This document shows positions 21,101 through 29,068 of a DNA stretch of 64,000 nt, one piece after another (position 1 is the first letter of the stretch; the number at the start of each line of letters is the position of its first letter). Under the pieces are notes generated by a model. It saw only the letters and a list, made by a program, of their open reading frames with translations. It was not told where the DNA came from and did no database searches. This DNA comes from Chitinophagaceae bacterium. Lineage in GTDB: Bacteria; Bacteroidota; Bacteroidia; Chitinophagales; UBA10324. Made by a program: the position numbers and the translations under genes. The DNA lies in contig CANIPU010000012.1 in assembly GCA_947469485.1 (NCBI GenBank), positions 34,265-98,264 of the forward strand, written 5' to 3'.

Positions 21101-23525
21101 CACCGGGAATAAGTGAGGCAATCAGATTCAAATTAAAACCTTGACAAATAGGAGCATTGCTAGTTGGGGCAGGTGCTGTGGGAATCGGGTTTAAAACCAC
21201 TGTTGTTGTAGAAGGAGCACTAAGGCATCCTGATTTAATTACAATGCAGGAATAAACACCGGCATTCGCAGGAATTGTTGGATTAATAATCGGATTTTGA
21301 AGAGAAGAAGTAAATCCGTTCGGTCCGGTCCATTGGAAAGTGGCATTGTTAACATTCGCAGCATTCAACTGCAAAGTAGCCCCAACACATATAGGACTAT
21401 TATTTGAAAGAACCGGAGCGGCCGGAACAGGATTAATTACAACGGTTGTCGTCCCCGCATTTGTATTTGTGCAGCCATTTGCAACAACAGATAAGGTATA
21501 AACTCCACCATTTGCATTTGTAGCGTTTGGTATAACAGGATTTTGAAGCAAAGAAGTAAATCCATTTGGCCCTATCCAGGAATAAGATCCACCAGCAACT
21601 GTTGCTGCAAATAAGTTAATTGTTGTGCCGGGACATACAGGACTATTTGATGTTGGAGTTGCAACAGGAATAGGATAAATAATAACATTTGTTATAAGTG
21701 GCAGGCTGTTACAACCATTTACCTGAATGGTTAAAGAATAATTTCCGGCATTTGCAGCAGTTGTATTCGGAATGGTTGGATTTTGTAATGAAGAAGAAAA
21801 ACCATTGGGGCCAATCCATGCATAAGTGGCTCCTGCAACTGTTGCTGCTGTTAAATTTAAAGTATTACCCGGACAAAAAGGTGAGTTGTTTGATGGCGTT
21901 GGTGCTGTTGGGCTTGGAAATAAAACAACATTGGTTGTTGAAGAAGATCCGGTACATCCAAGAACAGTAACAGAACAAGTATAACTTCCTGCATTTGCCG
22001 GAACTGTAACATTAATAACAGGATTCTGAAGATTCGAAGTCCAGCCATTTGGCCCGGTCCATTGATAAGTTGCACCTGGAACAGTTGTGCAAAAAAGTTG
22101 CAATTGAACCCCAACGCATATTGGAGCATTAGTTGAAATTATCGGAGCAGAGGGTATTGTATTAATTACAACTGTTGTATTTCCGGCATTTGCACTGGTA
22201 CATCCATTTAATGTAACAGCAAGGTGATACAACCCTGCATTGGCAATTGTTGCATTTGATATTAACGGGTTTTGTAAAGAAGAAGAAAATCCATTCGGTC
22301 CGGTCCAAGAATATGTAGCACCTGCAACACCAGCAGCAAATAGATTTAAAGTTGATCCGACACAAATCGGACTGTTATTAGTCGGAGTTGCTGTTGGAAT
22401 AGGATTGACAGTTACAATAGAAATAGCTGTATCGGCACATGGATATCCGAGATTCACTATCAATTTTACAGTATAGGTGCCAGCAGTGTTATAAGTATAA
22501 GTTGGCGATATTAAATTTGAAGTATCAGCATTTCCTGCAACTCCAAAATCCCAATGATAATAAGTAGCATTAGTGCTTGTGTTTGAAAATGTAAGTGGAG
22601 CTCCTTTACAAACAGTGAATGTCGGAGGAATAATTGCATTTACATTTTGAATACATTGAACAACATTAAATTGAAAATCGCGGTAATGACTGCTCACTAG
22701 ATTTCCGTTGCGATATTCTTTCACACAAACTCCAACAACAAATTGTCCAAGGGTATTTGGAATGCCTGTTATAATTCCGGACGATGAATTAATTCCTACT
22801 TGAGGAGTTCCTCCAACAGGATTGCTAAAAGTATATCCACCGGTAAAAGGAATTGGAGCATAAGGAGGCGGAGGCGGAGGAGAAGGGGTTGGGTTTCCCT
22901 GACCACCTCCATTAAAAGGATTATAAAAACTATAAACTAATTGGTCTCCATCTAAATCAGTTGCAACATGATTAAAAACAAGTGGTTCATTTACACAAAT
23001 ACATGTCGGTGGAAAATTTGTAAATACAGGACTGCTGTTTCCAGTTGCGATTGAAGCATCAGGAATAGTAGCTAAAAATGTTGCTCCGTAAGTGTTAGGA
23101 TTATTAATGTTTAGTATGGTTGCATTTCTACAACATCTTTGATAAACAATTGTATAACCACCTGCAACAGGAAGAAGATTTTTATTTGTTGTATAAACAG
23201 CTTCCTGAACACAAACATTTGGGGGTGTTACCAGGCAAATATTTCCGGTATTATTTGGAAGTTGAACAGCACCGGGATAAGAGACAAGCCCGGTAGAATC
23301 TACTAATTGACCTGTGGATGTTTTAAAAAAATAAAATTTAATTTGCTGATCAAAATTTGAATTATTAGGATTGCTGCAATCACGATATAACTCTAATTTT
23401 ATTTGATAATTGTTGTTCCCTAAATATTTATAACTCAATTCACCACCTACTATATGTGATGCAAATGCCGCAATAGGCAAATTAAATAATAGCAAAAAGA
23501 AATAAACCTGAAGCGCTCTCTTCAT
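18195..23525 (-). CDS. Giant secreted adhesin-like protein: 11 Ig-like repeats, several PKD-like domains, gliding-motility-associated (type B) C-terminal sorting domain
   Basis: C-terminus FIPNAFTPNNDGVNDIFYVYGRSLKTVHLSIFDRIGEKVFESNGIYQGWDGIYKNSPVNTGVYVYYAEV; repeats SWTGPNGFSSSLQNP; signal peptide; SHIVGGELSYKYLGNNNYQIKLELYRDC. Confidence 0.92.
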   Translation of the reverse strand: MKRALQVYFFLLLFNLPIAAFASHIVGGELSYKYLGNNNYQIKLELYRDCSNPNNSNFDQQIKFYFFKTSTGQLVDSTGLVSYPGAVQLPNNTGNICLVTPPNVCVQEAVYTTNKNLLPVAGGYTIVYQRCCRNATILNINNPNTYGATFLATIPDASIATGNSSPVFTNFPPTCICVNEPLVFNHVATDLDGDQLVYSFYNPFNGGGQGNPTPSPPPPPPYAPIPFTGGYTFSNPVGGTPQVGINSSSGIITGIPNTLGQFVVGVCVKEYRNGNLVSSHYRDFQFNVVQCIQNVNAIIPPTFTVCKGAPLTFSNTSTNATYYHWDFGVAGNADTSNLISPTYTYNTAGTYTVKLIVNLGYPCADTAISIVTVNPIPTATPTNNSPICVGSTLNLFAAGVAGATYSWTGPNGFSSSLQNPLISNATIANAGLYHLAVTLNGCTSANAGNTTVVINTIPSAPIISTNAPICVGVQLQLFCTTVPGATYQWTGPNGWTSNLQNPVINVTVPANAGSYTCSVTVLGCTGSSSTTNVVLFPSPTAPTPSNNSPFCPGNTLNLTAATVAGATYAWIGPNGFSSSLQNPTIPNTTAANAGNYSLTIQVNGCNSLPLITNVIIYPIPVATPTSNSPVCPGTTINLFAATVAGGSYSWIGPNGFTSLLQNPVIPNATNANGGVYTLSVVANGCTNTNAGTTTVVINPVPAAPVLSNNSPICVGATLQLNAANVNNATFQWTGPNGFTSSLQNPIINPTIPANAGVYSCIVIKSGCLSAPSTTTVVLNPIPTAPAPTSNAPICQGFNLNLIASLIPGASYSWIGPGGFSSSLQNPTISNTLLSNAGNYSLTINVNGCNSLPLSTNVIIYPTQNSIASSNSPTCNGQAVQLFASTIAGGSYSWTGPSGFTSTVQNPVIPISSAINAGVFTVTATANGCLGNPSSTTVVVNPIPAAPVISNNAPMCSGQTLNLTAQNITGGTFHWTGPNNFISNLQNPVIPNVPFANSGIYNATVTVLGCTSLPAITNAIINLSPPATPVNNGPLCDGQTLNLTTQPIAGSTYSWIGPNGFSSNQQNPVINNVSVGSNAGSYSLTMSLGGCVGNTVLTNVIIYPIPSAPVLSSNSPICAGQTLQLNALNVPAGIFNWTGPNSFSSSIQNPIITSAPITVSGTYNATVKVFNCTSPASSIVVLVKPVPLAPGASSNSPICAGQPISLTAGNIVGGIYSWNGPAAFTSVLQNPSISNSASVNSGNYSVTASVNGCSSPVSTVNVIVYPIPSSAFNLTPTSICAGANSIASYSGSSLASATYNWNFGSAIISSGSGQGPYNLSWANSGNYNVTLSVTENGCNSPSTSHSIIVYPIPSSTFNLPTAICQSDSALISYTGSASATGIYTWDFGGGIILNGSGQGPYQIKYNSAGTFTITLTVSENGCSSVVTSQSITVNPVPTADFIIAPSTICPDQDALMTYIGTASSNAIFNWNFDSGTINSGTGIGPYSINFLNSGIDTITLSVTENNCTSSTISQIILIDSLPHVFFTVTDSLGCDPFTTSFINQSLLGNSFFWNFGDDGISTEENPTHTYNPGKFSVKLIVTTSSGCIDSLSKPDLIEVLNNPVAKFSATPEAEVVVELKESTFSFINQSLYSNSYKWFFGDGDSSTAFSTNHTYVDSGNYEVMLIAYDSIGCTDTFILGKFIVVPNIDYFIPNAFTPNNDGVNDIFYVYGRSLKTVHLSIFDRIGEKVFESNGIYQGWDGIYKNSPVNTGVYVYYAEVETLKGDIILLKGDVTLIR
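19737..22406 (-). repeat. Array of 11 tandem ~81-aa (243-bp) Ig-like repeats inside the giant secreted protein
   Basis: Counted from the translation: ten 81-aa units and one 80-aa unit, each with YxWxGPNGFxSxxQNPxI and a conserved Cys pair. Confidence 0.95.
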
Positions 23526-23723
23526 TTAAAATTCAATGATACATAAATTATCTGAGCTATTTGGTGATTAATTTATCTTTTTCTTATTAAAATTCCCCGT
23601 TCAAAACGGCATTTAAAAGATTGTATTCTAGATAATTATTACAATTATCAAAACAAAACTTTAAAAAGATATAAATTATTGAAAACAGATAAAAAAAAGG
23701 ATAATTCCTTTGTAAAATAAAAG

Positions 23724-23796
23724 TGGTGAGACCCAGATTTGAACTGGGGACGCAAGGATTTTCAGTCCTTCGCTCTACCAACTGAGCTATCCCACC
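23724..23796 (-). tRNA. tRNA-Phe (GAA)
   Basis: GGTGGGATAGCTCAGTTGGTAGAGCGAAGGACTGAAAATCCTTGCGTCCCCAGTTCAAATCTGGGTCTCACCA folds as a cloverleaf with anticodon GAA; CCA not encoded. Confidence 0.96.
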
Positions 23797-23977
23797 ATTG
23801 GTTAAGAGGGCGGCAAATATAGGTGTGAAAACGAATTATAGAAATCAAACAAAAAGTATTACAAATTATTCTTGGAAAATTGTTTTCAAATAGAATTTTA
23901 TCAATTCGATTTAGCGTTATTTAAATCAAGTTTATTTCATTCCAGAATTGTAGTATTTGCAACTCAAATCGGAATTT

Positions 23978-24472
23978 TTAAATAACCTTTAATTGAATAT
24001 TCAAAAAACCTGAAATTCTTTCTCCAATTTTTTTGATTTCTTCAAATGAAACACCTTTTTCACTACTTAAAATGATAAGTTGATTGGTATCAATTCGCAA
24101 GGCCAGAACCGGCTTTTCTTTTGAAATAATCTCAACTTCCTCGATTGAACGAAGTGGAGTAGAATATAATTTTTGTATGTAACCAAGGTGCTTGTAAAAC
24201 CTAAAAAGTTTCCCTTCGGTTTTTTCAAAATAAATTTTTCCCGTACCACTCAGATTCCATACACCTATCATTAAAATTATAGTTGATATTAATAGAGGAA
24301 TTGCAGCAATTTTTTCTGAATGCATTGACTTAAAAAACATTGAAGAGATAAAGGCTACACACCCAATTGTAAACCAGACATTAAAAACTTTTCGTCGTCG
24401 ATTATGCAAAATCAAAAGAGATTGATCTTCGCTTAGAAATAATGAACAATCAACAAAATGTAATTTATCCAT
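23978..24472 (-). CDS. Hypothetical protein with two predicted TM helices
   Basis: Start placed at ATG 24472 (MDKLHFVDCSLF) because the ORF-track start is TTG and lies beyond a TACATTTG box. Confidence 0.65.
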   Translation of the reverse strand: MDKLHFVDCSLFLSEDQSLLILHNRRRKVFNVWFTIGCVAFISSMFFKSMHSEKIAAIPLLISTIILMIGVWNLSGTGKIYFEKTEGKLFRFYKHLGYIQKLYSTPLRSIEEVEIISKEKPVLALRIDTNQLIILSSEKGVSFEEIKKIGERISGFLNIQLKVI

Positions 24473-24476
24473 TTGA

Positions 24477-24484
24477 CAAATGTA
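24477..24484 (-). promoter_or_regulatory. -7 box TACATTTG, 4 nt upstream of ATG 24472
   Basis: Exact match to the Bacteroidota TAnnTTTG consensus; no clear -33 element at normal spacing. Confidence 0.45.
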
Positions 24485-24532
24485 GCTTTCGTTAACATTT
24501 TCATAAATAAGCAAATCTTTTTGCTCAGCGAT

Positions 24533-24540
24533 TATATTTG
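24533..24540 (+). promoter_or_regulatory. -7 box TATATTTG, 6 nt upstream of ATG 24547
   Basis: Exact match to TAnnTTTG; overlaps the ORF-track TTG start, arguing for ATG 24547. Confidence 0.45.
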
Positions 24541-24546
24541 ACGAAC

Positions 24547-25746
24547 ATGTTGACTGAACGACAATTGTTTTTAAATCTCATTGCACAAACATCAATTGCT
24601 CCAATGCTTTTGGAGCCTGAATATGCCGAAGGAATATATGTTTATGACAAAAAAGGAATTCGTTACCTTGATTTGATTGCAGGAATTTCTGTAGGAAATC
24701 TTGGCCATCGTCATCCGAAAGTTGTTGATGCAATAAAAAAACAAGCCGATAAATACTTGCACCTGATGGTTTATGGCGAGTATGTGCAATCTCCCCAGGT
24801 TCAATTAGCCCAACTGCTTAACCATCATTTACCGCCACACCTCAATACGGTTTACTTCACTAACAGTGGCGCTGAGGCAACCGAAGGCGCAATGAAACTA
24901 GCAAAAAGGTATACCGGAAGATTTGAAATAATATGTTTTAATAAAAGTTATCATGGCAGTACGCAAGGTGCACTTAGTTTGATTGGTGACGAATACTTCC
25001 GGAACAGTTTTAGACCTTTATTACCTGGAATTATTCATTTGGATTATAATGATATCAAATCTCTTGGTGCAATCTCTGATAAAACTGCCTGTGTAATTCT
25101 TGAACCAGTACAGGCAGAGTCAGGAGTAGTTGTGCCTGATTTTTCTTTTTTAAAACAATTACAAAAGCAATGCGAAAAACATAAAGCACTTTTGATTTTT
25201 GATGAAGCACAAACCGGTATTGGGAGAACAGGTGATTTGTTTGCTTTTCAAAAATTGGGTGTATCGCCTGATATTCTTTTAACTGCTAAAGCTTTGGGAG
25301 GTGGATTGCCACTTGGAGCATTTATTTCCTCACACGAAATTATGAGTTCGCTCTCTCAAGAACCGGTACTTGGGCATATTACCACCTTTGGAGGAAATCC
25401 AATGAGTTGCGCTGCAGGTTTGGCAGCATTGCAAACTTTATTTGAAGAAGGATGGATGAAACAAGTGGATGCAAAGGAGAAATTATTTCATAAGTTACTT
25501 CAACACCCTAAAATAAATGCAATTCGCAGTTGTGGATTGTTAATGGCTTTGGAATTTGAAAGCGAAAAATTCAATAAAAGAGTGATAGAAGAATGCTGGA
25601 AATATGAATTGATTACTGATTGGTTTTTGTTTGCACCAAATTGTTTGCGTATTGCTCCACCATTAATAATTACCGAAGAAGAGATTGAAACAGCCTGCAG
25701 AATTGTTTTACAGGCGATTGAAATAGCTTCTTCGGAAATAAAATAA
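24547..25746 (+). CDS. Class III PLP-dependent aminotransferase (acetylornithine aminotransferase-like)
   Basis: YFTNSGAEATEGAMKLAKRYTGR, LIFDEAQTGIGRTGDLFAFQ, DILLTAKALGGGLPLGAF. Confidence 0.9.
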   Translation: MLTERQLFLNLIAQTSIAPMLLEPEYAEGIYVYDKKGIRYLDLIAGISVGNLGHRHPKVVDAIKKQADKYLHLMVYGEYVQSPQVQLAQLLNHHLPPHLNTVYFTNSGAEATEGAMKLAKRYTGRFEIICFNKSYHGSTQGALSLIGDEYFRNSFRPLLPGIIHLDYNDIKSLGAISDKTACVILEPVQAESGVVVPDFSFLKQLQKQCEKHKALLIFDEAQTGIGRTGDLFAFQKLGVSPDILLTAKALGGGLPLGAFISSHEIMSSLSQEPVLGHITTFGGNPMSCAAGLAALQTLFEEGWMKQVDAKEKLFHKLLQHPKINAIRSCGLLMALEFESEKFNKRVIEECWKYELITDWFLFAPNCLRIAPPLIITEEEIETACRIVLQAIEIASSEIK

Positions 25747-25763
25747 TTCTGAAATATTTATAA

Positions 25764-26744
25764 GTGAAAAAAATCAAAGCAAGTTTATTTTATCAGTTTT
25801 TAAGTATTCTGATTTTTGGATTTTTTTTATTGTTAATTAATTCTTGTCAGAAAAAAAAGGAATGGGAATGGAGCGAATTAAACAGGATTTCTGATTATGA
25901 AATTTCTGAATTGAAAAGGTTTAATGATTCAACAATAGCAGGAGTTGGTGGTGAAAGATATTTGCACGGTGAATTTTATATCAGTAAAAACAATGGAAAG
26001 AACTGGAGTAAAAAAGAAATTCTTGATAAACAATTGTTTGGCATTTCATTTTTAAATTCAGATACAATTATTGTATGTGGTTATGATGGGAAAATATTGC
26101 AAACGAACAATGGAGGGGCTGATTGGAACATTACTCAAAATTATTACTGGCGATTAATGCGAAACATATTATGGATTAAAGATTCAACTATTATTTCTTG
26201 TGGTGGTTCAGGTTTTACAGGAGGTATTTTATCCAGAAGCAATAATCTTGGGGCAAGCTGGGAATCTGATACACTTACCACTGAGATGCGCGGGCTTTGT
26301 TATTCAGATGCTCAAACAATTTACTGTTCCGGGTATGGAAAAATTATAAAAAGCATTGATGCAGGTTTAACATGGGAACAACAAAAAGCAACAGGAGATT
26401 TTTTCATTTCTATTTCATTTTCATCACCACAACATGGAATAGTAATTGGTTTAGCAGGTACCATTTTAGTTACAGATGACGCGGGTGAGAACTGGAAAAA
26501 AGTCCGAAACGGAAATTCATTAACAAATCAGTCGTGGACATTCAGGAAAGTTATTTTTAGAGATATAAATAAAGGCTATATCGTTGGCGATAATGGTCTG
26601 ATGCTTTATACCACTGATGGAGGAAATCAATGGATTAAAATAAAAAATACTCTGGAGTCGAACTTCACTTCAATTGTTTTAACAGATAAAGGAGGAATAG
26701 TTGGTAGCGAAGACGGAAAGCTATTTCAATTTTTAGAACAGTAA
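25764..26744 (+). CDS. YCF48-like/BNR-type beta-propeller lipoprotein
   Basis: Lipobox LINSCQ; repeated NNGGADW, DAGLTWEQQ, DAGENWKKV, DGGNQWIKI motifs. GTG start. Confidence 0.8.
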   Translation: MKKIKASLFYQFLSILIFGFFLLLINSCQKKKEWEWSELNRISDYEISELKRFNDSTIAGVGGERYLHGEFYISKNNGKNWSKKEILDKQLFGISFLNSDTIIVCGYDGKILQTNNGGADWNITQNYYWRLMRNILWIKDSTIISCGGSGFTGGILSRSNNLGASWESDTLTTEMRGLCYSDAQTIYCSGYGKIIKSIDAGLTWEQQKATGDFFISISFSSPQHGIVIGLAGTILVTDDAGENWKKVRNGNSLTNQSWTFRKVIFRDINKGYIVGDNGLMLYTTDGGNQWIKIKNTLESNFTSIVLTDKGGIVGSEDGKLFQFLEQ

Positions 26745-26768
26745 TTTATTGTAATAAAAATCTTTGTA

Positions 26769-27845
26769 CTAAACTTTAGCAGTTTTGGTACCAGCAGATT
26801 TTTTCCCTGAAAAAATTGAACCAATCTCTTTACCGATATTAATGAAGGTGAGTTGGTTCAAGGGGAATTCAAGTAAAACATGTGTAAAGCTGAGAAAGAA
26901 TAACCATTGCAGGCCAACAGCATAATCAATCGCATACAATCCTTCAGACAAAAGCCACAGAACAATAATTCCTGCAAACCGTGCCCGAGGAATATTGTGC
27001 CATTGAATTACTGAGGTTTTTGAAAACCAGTTTAAATAATGATACAAATAAGCGAATCCAATGAATGCCATGATGGAAAGCGAAAGGGGATTTTGAAATA
27101 AAAAATTATTAAATCCATCAACAAATTGCTGAAAGTCAATCGTTGGTTTTCCGAAATCATGCAAATTAAAAACTGACATTATGTGATAATTCAAACTAAT
27201 AAACCCATCGGTAAATGAGCCATCATTGCTCAAATGCCCATAACTGTCTTTAACATAACTTGTTGGGGTATATTGTCCATTACTAATGGGCAAATAGAAA
27301 AAACTTATTGCTACAATAATAAATACTGCCAGTGATAGTATTCCAGAAAGACTTCTGCCTTTTAAGGCACCAACCAAAATAAAAAGTCCGGTAAAGATGA
27401 ATACATGAATAAGAGTGGGCATGAATACACCGAATATTGATTGGAACCCACCAAAATCCACTAAAAACTTACTTGCAATTGCAGATGCTACAATTAGTAC
27501 AATTCTTAAAATCGTATTTTTTATAGTTACAAAAACCAATGCTGCAATGAACGCAACAAATATGATTACTGTGGAAGCTCCTTCGGGTAAATTAGGAACC
27601 ATATTAAAATTTGAAAGTGTGATTAAAACCCCGGCTAAAAGCAACCAAATCCAATCAAACTTTCCCTTTGTAAAATAATTGCGGTCGTGCAACCAACTAA
27701 TCTCAGTCAGGTAATGAGCAGGACCAAAAAAAGCATAAGCAAAAAGAAAAGTTTCAAACGGACGAAAGAAAGCGCATACAGCTGCAACTAACATCAATCC
27801 AATGTTTATATAATTAACCTGATTAATTGTTGGTTTTAAATTCAT
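26769..27845 (-). CDS. Multi-pass membrane protein of unrecognised family
   Basis: Many TM helices with FETFLFAYAFFGPAHYLTEISWLHDRNYF near the N-terminus and FTHVLLEFPLNQLTF near the C-terminus. Confidence 0.7.
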   Translation of the reverse strand: MNLKPTINQVNYINIGLMLVAAVCAFFRPFETFLFAYAFFGPAHYLTEISWLHDRNYFTKGKFDWIWLLLAGVLITLSNFNMVPNLPEGASTVIIFVAFIAALVFVTIKNTILRIVLIVASAIASKFLVDFGGFQSIFGVFMPTLIHVFIFTGLFILVGALKGRSLSGILSLAVFIIVAISFFYLPISNGQYTPTSYVKDSYGHLSNDGSFTDGFISLNYHIMSVFNLHDFGKPTIDFQQFVDGFNNFLFQNPLSLSIMAFIGFAYLYHYLNWFSKTSVIQWHNIPRARFAGIIVLWLLSEGLYAIDYAVGLQWLFFLSFTHVLLEFPLNQLTFINIGKEIGSIFSGKKSAGTKTAKV

Positions 27846-27849
27846 GGCG

Positions 27850-27857
27850 CTAAAATA
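27850..27857 (-). promoter_or_regulatory. -7-like box TATTTTAG, 4 nt from ATG 27845
   Basis: TAnnTTnG form; TTTTG at 27874-27878 with a 16-nt spacer. Confidence 0.4.
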
Positions 27858-27878
27858 TAAAAAGGGTTTTGAGCAAAA

Positions 27879-29009
27879 TCATAATTGGAAACTCAATAAT
27901 GAAGAAACATAATCAGCATTCGCCCAATGGGTTGTCAAAAAAATTCCTAAACTTATTTTGTGTTGGTTGTTTTCGCCAAAACTTACAATGGTATGATTAA
28001 CCCCTAGCTTCTGATACATATCAGTTCCTGATAGTTGAGTTTGTTTTAGTTGGTATGCAAATAACATTGTAAATGAAACAGGCCCCCACTCCATTTCATC
28101 CTGAATAAAAGGTGCAATCGAAATTGATTGTTTTTTATAGTTGGTTCCTATTTTTTGTTCCTGAACAAAATGATAATTGGCACTGCTATAAAAAGATTCA
28201 ACACCAATCGAAAATTTATTCCATCCACCAACATATTTTCCAAGACCTGTTTCATTAATTATGATTGGATATATTGGTCCATCAGGAACAAATATTTCAT
28301 ACATTCCTATTCCGGTTCTAAGGGTTAAAACAACAGACTTTCTTTTTTGAGAAGTTAATGAATCACGAATGAATGGTTCTTTTTCATTTTTGGCAAATGA
28401 ATAGCGAAAGCCAAAATCCAAAGTAGGAATATTGATACCAAGATTAGGCATTCTAACATCACCTGTTGATGAATGTGTAAATGAGGAGCCAATTACGAAA
28501 CTCAATTTTGAATTTGCTTTTATATTTATTTTTAATCCTAAGGATGATGAATTATTTATAGACGAAGCAATAACATTGTTTGTTGAATTTTCTAATGCGT
28601 CATAATGCTTTGTAAGCCAGGCGATTCCAACCCCAGCTTCCAACCATAGCTGAAGATCTTTATTTCCCACCAAACGGAATTCAACTTTAGGAACAATAAA
28701 ATATTCTTCACCTAAAATATTTTTATTGCCAAAGTAAGTATATCCCGTTGCAAGTCCCCAGGCCGGATAATTCAACATTCGTTGCCATTCTTTACCTCCT
28801 TTACTTTGCCAGATAAAATTTAATTCTGCTGTATAAGAAGGCTGTTCTATTTCAGGTTTAAAATTTACAGTATGTTTTAAGATTTTGCCATATTTTAAAA
28901 CAGGCTCTAATTCAAATTTGAATGCATTCTTTTTTAATTGTTGAGCAGATAATAAAACAGAAAGATGAATCAATAGAACTAATAAAAATCCGTGCTTAAA
29001 AAAATTCAT
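27879..29009 (-). CDS. Acyloxyacyl hydrolase / PagL-like lipid A deacylase
   Basis: Outer-membrane barrel with SFTHSSTGDVRMPNLGINIPTLDFGFRYSF, matching the PagL His-Ser/PNxGIN signature. Confidence 0.75.
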   Translation of the reverse strand: MNFFKHGFLLVLLIHLSVLLSAQQLKKNAFKFELEPVLKYGKILKHTVNFKPEIEQPSYTAELNFIWQSKGGKEWQRMLNYPAWGLATGYTYFGNKNILGEEYFIVPKVEFRLVGNKDLQLWLEAGVGIAWLTKHYDALENSTNNVIASSINNSSSLGLKINIKANSKLSFVIGSSFTHSSTGDVRMPNLGINIPTLDFGFRYSFAKNEKEPFIRDSLTSQKRKSVVLTLRTGIGMYEIFVPDGPIYPIIINETGLGKYVGGWNKFSIGVESFYSSANYHFVQEQKIGTNYKKQSISIAPFIQDEMEWGPVSFTMLFAYQLKQTQLSGTDMYQKLGVNHTIVSFGENNQHKISLGIFLTTHWANADYVSSLLSFQL

Positions 29010-29015
29010 CTTTAA

Positions 29016-29064
29016 CGAAAGTAATTGAAATTATAGTTGTATCAACTGATTGGGTTTATTTTTG
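29016..29064. promoter_or_regulatory. Compact divergent promoter region with central palindrome
   Basis: Minus-strand TACTTTCG at 29016-29023, plus-strand TATTTTTG at 29057-29064, central AGTTG-TAT-CAACT at 29035-29047 supplying TTG on both strands (spacers 19 and 17 nt). Confidence 0.5.
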
Positions 29065-29068
29065 AGCG

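Noticed and set aside
19737-22406. Regularly spaced repeats resembling a CRISPR or DNA satellite
   Set aside because: Period is ~243 bp, in frame with one long ORF, and the similarity is protein-level Ig-like domains; no short identical repeats with unique spacers.
23587-23781. 64-aa minus-strand ORF MVERRTENPCVPSSNLGLTT...
   Set aside because: Translates the tRNA-Phe gene; spurious ORF.
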